Under the pieces are notes generated by a model. The model was not told the DNA's origin. It ran no database searches and worked only from the letters and a program-made list of their open reading frames with translations. A stretch of 64,000 nucleotides of DNA from Setophaga petechia. Taxonomy: Eukaryota; Chordata; Aves; Passeriformes; Parulidae. Shown piece after piece: positions 33,515 through 43,727 of this stretch (position 1 is the first letter of the stretch; every line of letters begins with the position of its first letter). The stretch is taken from NCBI GenBank assembly GCA_024362935.1, contig JANCRA010000116.1, positions 804,501 to 868,500 on the forward strand. Reading direction: 5' to 3'. The position numbers and the translations under genes are program-made.

Positions 33515-33655
33515 GAGTGATGGCATGGGCTGGGATGGAAGGGGTGGAAAACCAGCCAGCCCCAACCCCCTTGTCATGGGCAGGGATGGAAGGGACCCTA
33601 AAAACCATCCAGCCCAAATCCTCTTGTCATGGGCAGGGACACCTGCCACTGGATC
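33515..33655 (-). mobile_element. CR1 LINE 3' fragment, duplicated core
   Basis: Two tandem partial copies of TTGTCATGGGCAGGGATGGA and AACCATCCAGCCCAAATCCT, both CR1-tail sequence in antisense orientation. Confidence 0.75.
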
Positions 33656-34063
33656 AGGGTGTGGCTGTGTCAGGGGAGGGCAGAGCTCCTCTCTCTCTCC
33701 CTCAGGGCACCTGGAGGGAAGCCATGCAGGATGGCAGGGAATGGGAAGCCAGGGAGGATTTAATGGATCAGGGAGCCATGGAGGATTTCAGGGATCAGGG
33801 AGCCATGCAGACTAACACCCAGATCCAAAGGTGTCCATGGAGAGATCCATCTCATGTTCTCCACCTGCCCAGACTTTGAGTCTGTCCTTTAAACCCAGCT
33901 GGGGAATGGCTCCTGACAGACCACCAGAGACCCCCCCGTCCTGCTGGAGAGCTTGGGAGTGAGTTGAATGGAATTCCCAAGTAGGACAATCCCACTCGTT
34001 TCCTGCTCACACAGGACTGCCTCAGAACGCCTGATTTCAGCGGGATTTCAGGGGGATCCATGA
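33656..34063. other. Unique DNA upstream of the promoter-proximal CR1
   Basis: GATTTCAGGGATCAGGGAGC-like short duplications at 33757-33808. Nothing else recognised. Confidence 0.5.
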
Positions 34064-34375
34064 CCAAGGGGCTCCGAGAGAGCTGGAGAGGGACTGGGAC
34101 AAAGGACAGGACACAGGAATGGCTTCCACTGCCTGAGGGCAGAGTTCGGACAAGGGGACAAACACCAGGAAGGTTTTATTCACAGGAGGGGTGACTGGAC
34201 ATGGACAGGGCTGCCCGGGGAGGCTCGGAGTGCCCATCCCGGGAGGTGACCGGGAAGGGCTGGAGGTGGCACTCGGTGCTCTGGCTGAGGGCCAGGGGAC
34301 ATCGGGCACAGCTGGGACGGGATGGTCTGGGAGAGCTTCTGCAGCCCCCAGCGATGCTGTGATCCGGCTGGACCG
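34064..34375 (+). mobile_element. CR1 LINE 3' fragment at the edge of the CpG island
   Basis: GGCTCCGAGAGAGCTGGAG, GGAATGGCTTCCACTGCCTG, AGGTTTTATTCACAGGAGGG, GGGCTGCCCGGGGAGGCTCG and CTGGAGGTGGCACTCGGTGC follow the order of the CR1 3' region, ending in a diverged CGATGCTGTGATCC tail. It is richer in CpG than the other CR1 copies here. Confidence 0.75.
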
Positions 34376-34881
34376 GACATTACGGGGGAGCTTTCCTGGG
34401 ACACGTTACCGGCGGCGGTTGCCCCCGGATCCCTGGCAGTGACCCGGCTGGGCTGCTCCCCGGGCAGCGGAAGGTGTCGGTGCCGCGGGCAGCTCCGTCC
34501 TGTCCCGTCCTGTCCTGTCCTGTCCGGCCCGGCCCGCTCCGGCCTCCCGGTCCCCTCCCGGTCCCCTCCCGGTCCCCCCCACGGTCCCTCACTGCCGGCC
34601 CCGCCCCCGTCTCTATCCGGGCACTTCCGCTGCCCGCCAAAACCCCCGCGCGCGCGCGCTCCCGTAGCCCCGCCCCGCCGCTGCCCGACCACCAATCACC
34701 GCGCGGGAGGCGGAGCTCGCGGCCCGGCCCCGCCCCCGACGCTGACCAATGGCGGCGCGGGCAGGGGGCGGTCCCGGCGCGTGCGCGCGCGGGGCGGGCG
34801 CGAGTCCCTGCCGACCGGGCGGGACACGGGGACAGCCGGACACACGGACACGGCCAGGACACACGGACACGGCCCGCCGCC
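34376..34881 (+). promoter_or_regulatory. ALMS1: CpG-island promoter and 5' UTR of ALMS1
   Basis: Very GC- and CpG-rich. Two CCAAT boxes lie at 34692-34696 and 34746-34750; the second overlaps ATGGCGGC, a YY1-like site. Several GC boxes (CCCCGCCCC near 34602, 34672 and 34728), an ETS-like CACTTCCGC (34622-34630) and CG-alternating runs (34648-34660, 34779-34790) are visible. No TATA box is seen. The pattern is a TATA-less housekeeping promoter. The start site is not determinable from sequence but should lie between the second CCAAT box and the ATG. The 34825-34870 segment contains GGACACACGGACACGG-like repeats in the presumptive 5' UTR. Confidence 0.85.
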
Positions 34882-34950
34882 ATGGAGCACGGCCAGCAGC
34901 CGCAGGAGGAGGAGGAGGAGCAGGAGGAGGAGCAGCAGCAGCAGCAGCAG
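34882..34950 (+). CDS. ALMS1: ALMS1 coding exon 1 (N-terminal Glu/Gln run)
   Basis: The ATG sits in a perfect Kozak context (GCCGCCATGG) just downstream of the CpG island. The exon encodes 23 residues: MEHGQQPQ, then five Glu, Gln, three Glu and six Gln. It ends exactly at CAG|GTGAGC, a strong donor, phase 0. Human ALMS1 also begins with a short lead followed by a long acidic Glu run, though its exon 1 is longer and continues past the run. Identification depends on the downstream exons; this exon alone would be ambiguous. The last 18 bases are six CAG codons, so the donor AG is part of the triplet repeat. Moderate-to-high confidence that it is the first coding exon. Confidence 0.82.
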
Positions 34951-35002
34951 GTGAGCACGGGGTCGGGCGGGCGGGAGCAGCCGCTCACCGACCGGAGCGG
35001 TT

Positions 35003-35312
35003 GTGTGCGAGTCTGTGTGTCCGTGTGTGTCCGTGTCCGTGTGTGTGTGTCCGTGTGCGTATGTGTGTCCGTGTGTGTGTCCGTGTGTGTGTGTGTGTCC
35101 GTGTGTGTCCCTCTGTGTCCGTGTGTGTGTCCGTGTGCGTATGTGTGTCCGTGTGTGTGTCCGTGTGTGTGTCCGTGTGTGTATGTGTGACCGTGTGTCC
35201 CCGTGTCCGTGTGTGTGTCCGTGTGCGTATGTGTGTCCGTGTGTGTCCGTGTGTCCCTCTGTGTCCGTGTGTGTGTCCGTGTGCGTATGTGTGTCCGTGT
35301 GTGTGTCAGCGT
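35003..35312. repeat. Alternating purine-pyrimidine GTGTGTCC repeat
   Basis: About 300 bp of GTGTGTGTCCGTGTGCGTAT-type units starting some 50 bp inside ALMS1 intron 1. It retains many CpGs and is highly alternating, a Z-DNA-prone composition. Confidence 0.95.
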
Positions 35313-35734
35313 GTCCCCGTGCCCCTGCGCCACGCTGGCTCCTCTCGCTGCTGGGGCAGCCGGCCGGTGTCACCTCTTGCCCCATGAAAGGGCTTTCAAG
35401 GGGTCACCACCCCCGGGAAAGGGGGATCCGGCTGGCCCGAGCCCCTTCCCGGCTCCCAGCAGGGCCCGAGCCCGGCCTGGTCCCCCGGTGCCTCTCTGCC
35501 CCCGGTCCTTCCGTGCCCCGCTCTCTCCCGGGATAAGGGTCCCCTCCCGGGATAAGGGTCCCCTCCCGGGATAAGGGTCCCACCCTGCTATGGCTCCGGA
35601 CCGCCCCTGCTCTCCCAGGACAAGGCTGTGTGCTCTCTCATTGTGCTAATTACAGGCTGATAATGATGCGTTGTTCCCCTCGGGGCTGGTTGTGACCTGC
35701 AGGGCACTCAGGGACAGGGGCTGCACTCAGGAAT
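35313..35734. other. Intron 1 unique DNA with a 20-bp triplicate
   Basis: CCCGGGATAAGGGTCCCCTC occurs three times at 35527-35582. CpG-island character fades by about 35600. Confidence 0.7.
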
Positions 35735-35990
35735 CACAGCGTGGTTTGGGTGCAAGGGACCTTCAAAGCCACCCAGTGCCACCCTGCCATGGCACGGACA
35801 CCTCCCCCTGCCCCAGGCTGCTCCAGGGCTCTCTGACCTGGCCTGGGGCACTGCCAGGGGAGCAGGGGCAGCCACAGCTGTGCCAGGGCCTCTCCACCTG
35901 ATGAGGAAGGATTTAGTCCCAAAATCTCATCTAAATCCCTCAGCTTTTAATTTAAAGCACTTCCCCCTTGTCCTTTCAGTATCTGCCAGT
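35735..35990 (-). mobile_element. CR1 LINE 3' end in intron 1
   Basis: AATCACAGCGTGGTTTGGGT, CCATGGCACGGACACCTCCC, GATGAGGAAGGATTTAGTCC and CACTTCCCCCTTGTCCTTTC follow the reverse-complement CR1 3' end without internal amplification. This is the best-preserved CR1 tail in the window. Confidence 0.9.
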
Positions 35991-36404
35991 GTAGAAAGTT
36001 GTTCTTTCTTTTCTTTTTTAAGTACAGGGAGGTGCTGGAGGTCTCCCTGGAACCTCCTTTATTCCAAGGAGGGCTCACACAGCTCTGTGCCCTCAGCTGT
36101 GCTCAGATCCCTGCTGCAGGCTGGGAGGAGATCCCTGGAAGTGCTGTCCCATCAGAGCCATGCAGGAACCAGTGTCCTGCTGAGCTGGCACCCTGTGAGA
36201 GCGTGGGGCAGGTCCCTGTGTGGTTCTGGCACTTGGTGGTGACTGCCCCCTGCTCTCAGAGGGAAAATCCCGAGGTGTGACAGCTCCAGAGCCAGGAAGG
36301 GGCTCAGAGAGAGGGGCAGCAGCCACGTGGAAACCTGAGGCAGATGCCTTGGCAACTTGTAGAAACATTCCCTGGAGGAAGGACAGGCTGGTGCAGGTTC
36401 AGTC
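35991..36404. other. Intron 1 unique DNA
   Basis: A pyrimidine tract ending in AG at 36024 resembles a splice acceptor. The following open frame does not match any ALMS1 segment I know, so no exon is called. Confidence 0.5.
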
Positions 36405-36730
36405 TCACCAGGAGAAATAACAGAGATGGAGCAAAGGATGGGAACAGCCATGGGAATAGCTGGGATATCCTAAAGGCCAGGAGAAATAACAGAGGTGGAG
36501 CAAAGGATGGGAATCACTGGGACCTGCTAAAGGGGAGGAGAAATAACAAAGGTGGAGCAAAGGATGGGAACAGCCATGAGAGTCACTGGGACATCCTAAA
36601 GGCCAGGAGAAATAACAAAGTTGGACCAAAGGGTGTGAACAGCCTTGGGAATAAGTAAAGGGACATCCTAAAGACCAGGAGAAAAAACAAAACCTGGAGC
36701 AAAGGATGGGAATCCCTGGGACATGCTGAA
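36405..36730. repeat. Minisatellite, ~55-65-bp unit
   Basis: Five or six copies of CAGGAGAAATAACAGAGGTG plus GAGCAAAGGATGGGAA, some with an ACAGCCATGGGAATAG insert. Confidence 0.92.
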
Positions 36731-36934
36731 GGCCAGGCTGACAGTGATGCACATGGCACTCATGCAGGTTTAATGCAGTTTCCATCAGCCCTGCAGCAGC
36801 TGCAGGAGCTTCCCTGGGGGCTCTGAGGGGGCACAGCAGGGCTGGGTGCTGCCCTTTGCTGTCCTGGGCATTTAGGCAGCAGTGCCATTCCTGGCAGTGC
36901 AGCTCCCAGCCCGCTGGGCTGCAGGCTGGGCTGT

Positions 36935-37245
36935 TGGGGCAGTGAATTCCCCTCCTGTTCTGGTGCTGGGCTGTGGGGCAGTGAATTCCCCTCCTGTTCT
37001 GGTGCTGGGCTGTGGGGCAGTGAATTCCCCTCCTGTTCTGGTGCTGGGCTGTGGGGGCAGTGAATTCCCCTCCTGTTCTGGTGCTGGGCTGTGGGGGCAG
37101 TGAATTCCCCTCCTGTTCTGGTGCTGGGCTGTGGGGCAGTGAATTCCCCTCCTGTTCTGGTGCTGGGCTGTGGGGCAGTGAATTCCCCTCCTGTTCTGGT
37201 GCTGGGCTGTGGGGCAGTGAATTCCCCTCCTGTTCTGGTGCCAGC
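36935..37245. repeat. 39-40-bp minisatellite, eight copies
   Basis: GTGAATTCCCCTCCTGTTCT plus GGTGCTGGGCTGTGGGGCA repeated with only a G-run length difference among copies, indicating recent expansion. Confidence 0.97.
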
Positions 37246-37794
37246 TGGTTCTGCTGAGCCCAGGGCAGCTGCCTGCTGCATTTTGGGTGCTGCTGTTCCC
37301 TGGTGCCCGTTGCTCCCCGTGTGTTTGTGTTGCCCTGGTGTGAGTGCTGCTCTGGCAACCCCAGCCAGCCCTGGCAGTGCCAGCTGGAGCCCAGCCCAGC
37401 TCAGCTGCTGCTCCCAGGGGCTGCAGGTGCAGCCAGAGCTGCCCTCACACCTCTGCTGTGTCCTTCTGCTCCCTCTGGGCTGATTTCAGCTCAGTGCAGA
37501 GAATCTCCTCTGGGGTTTGGGAGCTCCAGGCTGCAGTTCCCAGGGTATCCAAAGCAGGGGTCACCTGTGCTGCTGTGCCCTGCTCACCTGTCCTGGCTCT
37601 GGGCTGTTGTGTCACACCTCGTGGCACAATCCAGCACAGATCTGCAGTGGACTGGGGTTCAAACTGGCTTGAAAAGCTTCTGCTCAACACTTCTTGAAGT
37701 GTTTGCTCACTGGGGACAGGCTGGGAGTGATGTCCCAGCTTAATTTAAAGGTGTTCTGGGCTTCAGAGTGTAACAGGGGGAGGAATTCTGTAAC
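37246..37794. other. Intron 1 unique GC-rich DNA
   Basis: No exon or repeat recognised. Confidence 0.5.
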
Positions 37795-38130
37795 CCACAG
37801 AATGAGGCTTCCTCCTGTTTGGAGGGAACCATTCCTACAAAATGAGGCTTCCTTCTGCAGGGAACCATTCCCTCCTTGACCCCAGCTGGATCCTGTTCCT
37901 GTTTGGGGTTCTGAGGGATCCATTCCCTCCTTGGCCTCACCTGGATCCCCTCCTGTTTGGGGCTCTGCAGGGAACCATTCCCTCCTTGGCCCCACCTGGA
38001 TCCTGTTCCTGTTTGGGGCTCTGCAGGAACCATTCCCTCCTTGGCCCCACCTGGATCCTGTTCCTGTTTGAGGCTCTCTGGAGGGATCCATTCCCTCCTT
38101 GGTCCCAGCTGGATCCCCTCCTGTTGGGGC
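37795..38130. repeat. Minisatellite, ~60-bp unit
   Basis: Five or six copies of GGAACCATTCCCTCCTTGGC plus CCCACCTGGATCCTGTTCCT and GTTTGGGGCTCT. Confidence 0.92.
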
Positions 38131-38339
38131 TGCCAGCACAAGGGACAGGCTGGCAGGGTGCCCTGAGCCTGGGCAGCCCTGGGGCAGGCAGGGCTGGGCA
38201 CACAGGGCAGGAGGCTGGGCTGGGAGGAAGAGGAGGAGGAGGAGGAGGCAGTGGTGCTCCCCTGCCACAGCAGGGCTTGGAGGAGGCAGAGGAGGGTCCT
38301 GGAGGTGCCCAGGGGTGGCACCTGCAGATTGAAGGTCTG
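38131..38339. other. Intron 1 unique DNA with a GAGGAG run
   Basis: Purine-rich GAGGAGGAGG stretch at 38226-38248; otherwise unique. Confidence 0.5.
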
Positions 38340-38935
38340 TAATCCCAGAGGGCAGAGCAGCTGGATCCCTGGTGCTCCTGCTGGATCCATCCCTGGGGTT
38401 CCAGGTGGATCCATCCCTGGTGCTCCTGCTGGATCCATCCCTGGGGTTCCAGGTGGATCCCTGCTTTCTCAGGCAGATCCCTGGTGTTTCCAGCTGGATC
38501 CATGCCTGGTGTTCAGCTGGATCCCTGCTTTCCCAGGCAGATCCCTGGTGTTTCCAGGGGGATCCATCCCTAGTTCCCAGGTGGATCAATCCCTGGTGCT
38601 CCAGGTGGATCCCTGGTGTTTCCAGGTGGATCAATCTCTGGTGCTTCAGGCAGATCCCTGATATTTTCAGCTGCATCCCTGGTGTTCCCAGGCAGATCCC
38701 TGATTCTCAGGTGGCTCTCTGGTTTCCAGGTGGATCAATCCCTGGTGCTCCAGGCAGATCCCTGGTTCCCAGGTGGATCCATCCCTGGTTCCCAGGTGGA
38801 TCCATCCCTGGTTCCAGGTGGATCCATCCCTGGTTCTCAGGTGGATCCATCCCTGGTTCTCAGGTGGATCAATCCCTGGTGCTCCAGGCAGATCCCTGGT
38901 TCCAGGTGGATCCATCCCTGGTTCCCAGGTGAGTT
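38340..38935. repeat. Minisatellite CCAGGTGGATCCATCCCTGG
   Basis: About 24 units of CCAGGTGGATCCATCCCTGG with (TT)CC or TGCT spacers. The variant CAGGCAGATCCCTGG is interspersed. Confidence 0.95.
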
Positions 38936-39044
38936 TCCCTCTGTCCCTGTCCCTGCCCTGCAGCAGTGGCTGCTGACTCCCAGTGGCCCTGAGCTCTCAC
39001 TGCACTGGGAGAAGCCAGGCAGGGCAGGGCAGCTCCAGCCAGCT

Positions 39045-39640
39045 CTGCTCTGTGCCATTGCTAACTCTGCTCTGTGCCACTGTTAACTCTGCTCTGTGCC
39101 ATTGCTAACTCTGCTCTGTGCCATTGCTAACTCTGCTCTGTGCCATTGCTAACTCTGCTCTGTGCCATTGCTAACTCTGCTCTGTGCCATTGCTAACTCT
39201 GTGCCATTGTTAACTCTGCTCTGTGCCATTGTTAACTCTGCTCTGTGCCATTGTTAACTCTGTGCCACTGTTAACTCTGCTCTGTGCCATTGCTAACTCT
39301 GTGCCACTGTTAACTCTGCTCTGTGCCATTGCTAACTCTGTGCCATTGTTAACTCTGCTCTGTGCCATTGCTAACTCTGCTCTGTGCCATTGTTAACTCT
39401 GCTCTGTGCCATTGCTAACTCTGCTCTGTGCCATTGTTAGCTCTGCTCTGTGCCATTGTTAACTCTGCTCTGTGCCATTGCTAACTCTGCTCTGTGCCAT
39501 TGCTAACTCTGCTCTGTGCCATTGTTAACTCTGCTCTGTGCCATTGTTAGCTCTGCTCTGTGCCATTGCTAACTCTGCTCTGTGCCATTGTTAACTCTGT
39601 GCCACTGTTAACTCTGCTCTGTGCCATTGTTAGCTCTGCT
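39045..39640. repeat. 21-bp minisatellite, ~29 copies
   Basis: CTCTGCTCTGTGCCATTGCT plus AA. Variants are TTAA or TTAG, and shortened units lack CTCTG. Confidence 0.97.
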
Positions 39641-40124
39641 CCTCCAGCCAATGGAGCTGTGGCTCATTCTCAGCCAGGGCTGGGGTGCCAGCAGTGCCCT
39701 CCAGACCCAGCCCTGCCACCAAGGCACCTCCACCAGGGATGGCTGAGCTCTGAACTGCTTCTGTGCTCCCCAAGGCCCACAGGAGAGCCCCAGCCCAGCA
39801 GCTTGGCCAGGTTAAATTGCTGCCATGCTCAGTCTGAGCTTCAGCAATGCCCCAGAGCAGAGCAGAGTTGGGGTGTCCCCCCTGTGTGACAGTCACCAGG
39901 GCAGGGGGAGCAGCCTCAGGGAGCTGTGGGTTGGGTGCTGGGGAGGATCCCTGCCCAGAAAGGGTGCTGGGGCTGCCCAGCAGGGCTGGGCTCAGTCCCT
40001 GCAGTGTTGGAGGCTCCTGTGGGGCTGGCAGGGCTGGGCTGGGGCTGCTCTCAGGTGTTGGCACAGGCCAGAGTGTGTTTGTGGTGTCCTGGCAGATCAG
40101 CTGGCTGCCACCAGTTATGTATGG
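39641..40124. other. Intron 1 unique DNA
   Basis: No exon or repeat recognised. Confidence 0.5.
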
Positions 40125-40575
40125 GGACATCTCTCCCTTCTCTCCCTGGGTTTTTACTTCATCAGGGATCTGAGAGATCTCTCTCCCTTCTCTCCCTGGG
40201 GTTTTACTTCATCAGGGATCTGAGGAGATCTCTCTCCCTTCTCTCCCTGGGTTTTTACTTCATCAGTTATATAGGGGGAGATCTCTTTCCCTTCTCTCCC
40301 TGGGTTTTTACTTCATCAGGTATATCTGTGGAGATCTCTCTCCCTTCTCTCCCTTCTCTCCTTGGTTTTTTACTTTATCAGTTATATCTGGGAGATCTCT
40401 CTCCCTTCTCTCCCTGGGTTTTTACCTCATCAGTTATATCTGGGAGATCTCTTTCCCTTCTCTCCTTGGGTTTTTACTTCATCAGTTATATCTGAGTGAT
40501 CCCTCTCCCTTCTCTCCCTGGTTTTTTAGTTCATCAGGTATCTGTGGAGGTCCCTCTCCCTTCTCTCCCTGGGTT
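40125..40575. repeat. Minisatellite, ~50-bp unit
   Basis: About nine copies of GATCTCTCTCCCTTCTCTCC plus CTGGGTTTTTACTTCATCAG and TTATATCTG. The pyrimidine-rich units end in CAG and mimic splice acceptors. Confidence 0.95.
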
Positions 40576-41339
40576 TTCACTTTGTTCTCTGTGTTCTGTT
40601 GTGGGATATTCTCAGGGGTCTGTGGGGCAGAATAGCACAAGGAGAGCCAAGCTGGGTGTTGAAGGTAGTTCAGAACCCAGTGATGTTCATATTTGTGCCC
40701 ATGAACTGCAGCATGGGTTCAGAGCTGCTTCTCCAGCTCTCCAATTCATGGCACTGTGGGCTGTGGGGGTGGCTGTAATTCAGCTTTATTTCTGTCTTCA
40801 CCCCTCTTTATGTATTTAGCAGCAATGCATTGAATTTCAGGAAGAAGAACGTTGTTAAATTTCCTTCATTTGATTTCAGTGGTGTGGGAGCCCTCAGAGA
40901 TGATTACACTCATTTAGTAAATCCTTCCTCCTGCCTGGTTCTGTGCCCTGGTACAGGCAGTGCCAAGGTGGGGCAGTGTCCCAGCCAGGTTCTCTCTCTG
41001 AACAGGGGTTAAGCTGGAATCATGCCCAGAGTGTGCTGCTGCCCCTGCACAGGAGGGATTGTTCCTGCTTTACCCAGGGAGCTGCCCCTGGAGCTGGGGA
41101 GGCACAGCTGAGCCTGGGGAGCCTCGGGGTGGGAGGTGCCCAGGAGGGGATGAGCTTTGCTGGGGGCTCTGCAGGTGGCTCTGGGCTGGGGACAGGGGGG
41201 GGTTTGGGCACAGGGGAGCTTCTCCAGCCCCAGGGAGCCCAGGGTGCCACGAGGCTCTGACTCAGTGCTCAGGGGTGGCTGGGTGTGGATCCAGAGCCCA
41301 CACTGGATTGACCTGGGTTGGGGACAGGGGAGGTTGTGT
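40576..41339. other. Intron 1 unique DNA
   Basis: No exon recognised. The region 40780-40930 is AT-rich. Confidence 0.5.
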
Positions 41340-42185
41340 GCCCCAGGGGGACTGGCTGCTGTGCCACAGTGCTGTGTGCCCCTGGGGAACTGGCTGCTGT
41401 GCCCACAGTGCTGTGTGCCCTACAAGGGCCTGGCTGCTGTGCCCACAGTGCTGTGTGCCCACAGTGCTGTGTGCCCCTGGAGGGACTGGCTGCTGTGCCC
41501 ACAGTGCTGTGTGCCCTACAAGGGCCTGGCTGCTGTGCCCACAGTGCTGTGTGCCCCTGGAGGCTGCTGTGCCCACAGTGCTGTGTGCCCCAGAAGGGAC
41601 TGGCTGCTGTGCCCACAGTGCTCTGTGCCCACAGTGCTGTGTGCCCACAGTGCTGTGTGCCCCTGGAGGCTGCTGTGCCCACAGTGCTGTGTGCCCTCCT
41701 GGCTGCTGTGCCCACAGTGCTGTGTGCCCCTGGAGGCTGCTGTGCCCACAGTGCTGTGTGCCCCTGGAGGCTGCTGTGCCCACAGTGCTGTGTGCCCTAC
41801 AAGGGCCTGGCTGCTGTGCCCACAGTGCTGTGTGCCCTCCTGGCTGCTGTGCCCACAGTGCTGTGTGCCCTACAAGGGCCTGGCTGCTGTGCCCACACTG
41901 CTGTGTGCCCTCCTGGCTGCTGTGCCCACAGTGCTGTGTGCCCCAGAGGGCCTGGCTGCTGTGCCCACAGTGCTGTGTGCCCAGGAGGGCCTGGCTGCTG
42001 TGCCCACAGTGCTGTGTGCCCAGGAGGGCCTGGCTGTTGTGCCCACAGTGCTGTGTGCCCTCCTGGCTGTTGTGCCCACAGTGCTGTGTGCCCTCCTGGC
42101 TGCTGTGCCCACAGTGCTGTGTGCCCTCCTGGCTGCTGTGCCCACAGTGCTGTGTGCCCTCCTGGCTGCTGTGCCCACAGTGGTG
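41340..42185. repeat. Minisatellite, GCTGTGCCCACAGTGCTGTG core
   Basis: About 28 units of GCTGTGCCCACAGTGCTGTG plus TGCCC and a variable linker (CTGGAGGCT, TCCTGGCT, TACAAGGGCCTGGCT). Cys/Pro/Ala-rich open frames on + are repeat products. Confidence 0.97.
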
Positions 42186-42494
42186 CTCAGCTTTTGGGGC
42201 TGAAGTGGGGAGGTGCCTGCCTGCTGCAGTGCACTCTGCATGGAGTTTAGGCCCTGCCTAAGTATGAGGGGCTGCAGCCCAACCTCTGCTGTTGGGGATG
42301 CCTCAGCACTTCATGTACTTCATAGATTTCATCTGTTATTTCATGTATTTCATTGTCCACGAGGCAGTTGAGCACACACTGAAGCACAAAGCAATAATCT
42401 GGGTTTTTATCCCTTTTAGCCCATTGCCAGCACTTCCCCTGCCCTGCTTGGAGGGAGGAGCTGCAGCAGCAGAACCCAGGAGTGCAGGAGCACT
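42186..42494. other. Intron 1 unique DNA
   Basis: 42305-42365 contains repeated TTCATGTATTTCAT-like strings. No exon supported. Confidence 0.5.
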
Positions 42495-43055
42495 GGAGTG
42501 TCCCTGGGTGTCCCTGGGGTCAGTGGGGTGTCCCTGGGGTGTCCCTGGGGTCAGCCATCCCTGGGGTCAGTGGGGTGTCCCTGGGGTGTCCCTGGAGGCA
42601 CTGGGGTGTCCCTGTGGTGTCCCTGGGGTCAGTGGGGTGTCCCTGAGGTCAGTGGGGTGTCCCTGAGGTGTCTCTGGGAACACTGGGGTGTCCCTGGGGT
42701 CAGTGGGGTGTCCCTGGGGTGTCTCTGGGGTCCCTGGGGTGTCCCTGGGGTGTCCCTGGGGTGTCTCTGGGGTCAGCCATACCTGGGGTGTCCCTGGGGC
42801 CAGTGGGGTGTCCCTGGGACATCCCTGGGATCAGTGGAGTGTCCCTGGGATGTCCCTGGGGTGTCTCTGGGGTCAGTGGGATGTCCCTGGGGTGTCCCTG
42901 AAAGCACTGGGGTGTCCCTGAGGTGTCCCTGTGGTCTGTGGGGTGTCCCTGGGGTCTGTGGGGTGTCCCTAGGGTGTCCCTGGGTGTCCCTGGAAGCACT
43001 GGGGTGTCCCTGGGGTCAGTGGGGTGTCCCTGGGGTGTCCCTGGGGTGTCCCTGG
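42495..43055. repeat. GGGGTGTCCCTG minisatellite
   Basis: About 45 units of 11-12 bp (GGGGTGTCCCTG), with a TCAGTGGGGTGTCCC variant every two to three units. Confidence 0.97.
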
Positions 43056-43227
43056 ATCAGCCATCCCTCAGGAGGCTGCTGCTGCCAGGGTGTGTGCTGA
43101 GCTGCTCATGCCTGGGCTGAGGGTTAATTAGGTGATTGCAATTAGCAGGAGGTGCTGTGTGTGCAGTGCAGCCCCTGCCCTGTGGGGCAGTCCCAGGGGA
43201 TGTGCTGGATGTGCTGCCAGGTGTGGG

Positions 43228-43559
43228 ATGGATTGCTCTGAGGATTCCCTGAGCTCTCGTGTCCAAAGGCTGATCAAGGCCTGCATTTCCAGCTGGGATT
43301 GCTCTGAGGGTTCCCTCAGCTCTCATGTCCAAAGGCTGATCAAGGCCTGCATTTCCAGCTGGGATTGCTCTGAGGATTCCCTCAGCTCTCATGTCCAAAG
43401 GCTGATCAAGGCCTGCATTTCCAGCTGGGATTGCTCTGAGGGTTCCCTGAGCTCTCATGTCCAAAGGCTGATCAAGGCCTGCATTTCCAGCTGGGATTGC
43501 TCTGAGGATTCCCTCAGCTCTCATGTCCAAAGGCTGATCAAGGCCTGCATTTCCAGCTG
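43228..43559. repeat. 66-bp minisatellite, five copies, dimeric pattern
   Basis: Unit begins GGATTGCTCTGAGGATTCCC and ends TGCATTTCCAGCTG. Copies alternate GATTCC and GGTTCC, a 132-bp dimer. The 66-bp length keeps the frame open on both strands. I do not call it coding. Confidence 0.97.
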
Positions 43560-43727
43560 GGCTGGGGGAAGGAGCTGGGAGCCCTGGGGGTGTCCCCAGA
43601 GGCAGAGCAGCTCCTCAGGGCAGTGCTGGGACCCTCCCAGGACTCCCCTGGCCCTGCCACTGTCCAGGCTGAGGGGCTGTGCAGGAACCCTTCAGAGTCA
43701 GTGCTGGCTTCCCTCAGCCTCACAGGG

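Noticed and set aside
1..34000. Neighbouring gene such as EGR4, which lies next to ALMS1 in human
   Set aside because: No C2H2 zinc-finger coding sequence or other recognisable exon was found in the 34 kb upstream.
34380..35333. 317-codon minus-strand frame over the promoter (Thr-His-Thr repeats)
   Set aside because: Antisense reading of the GTGTGTCC tract and CpG island; no initiation or splice evidence.
40850..40930. Possible missing exon after TTTGATTTCAG
   Set aside because: Frames close within a few codons and none resembles ALMS1.
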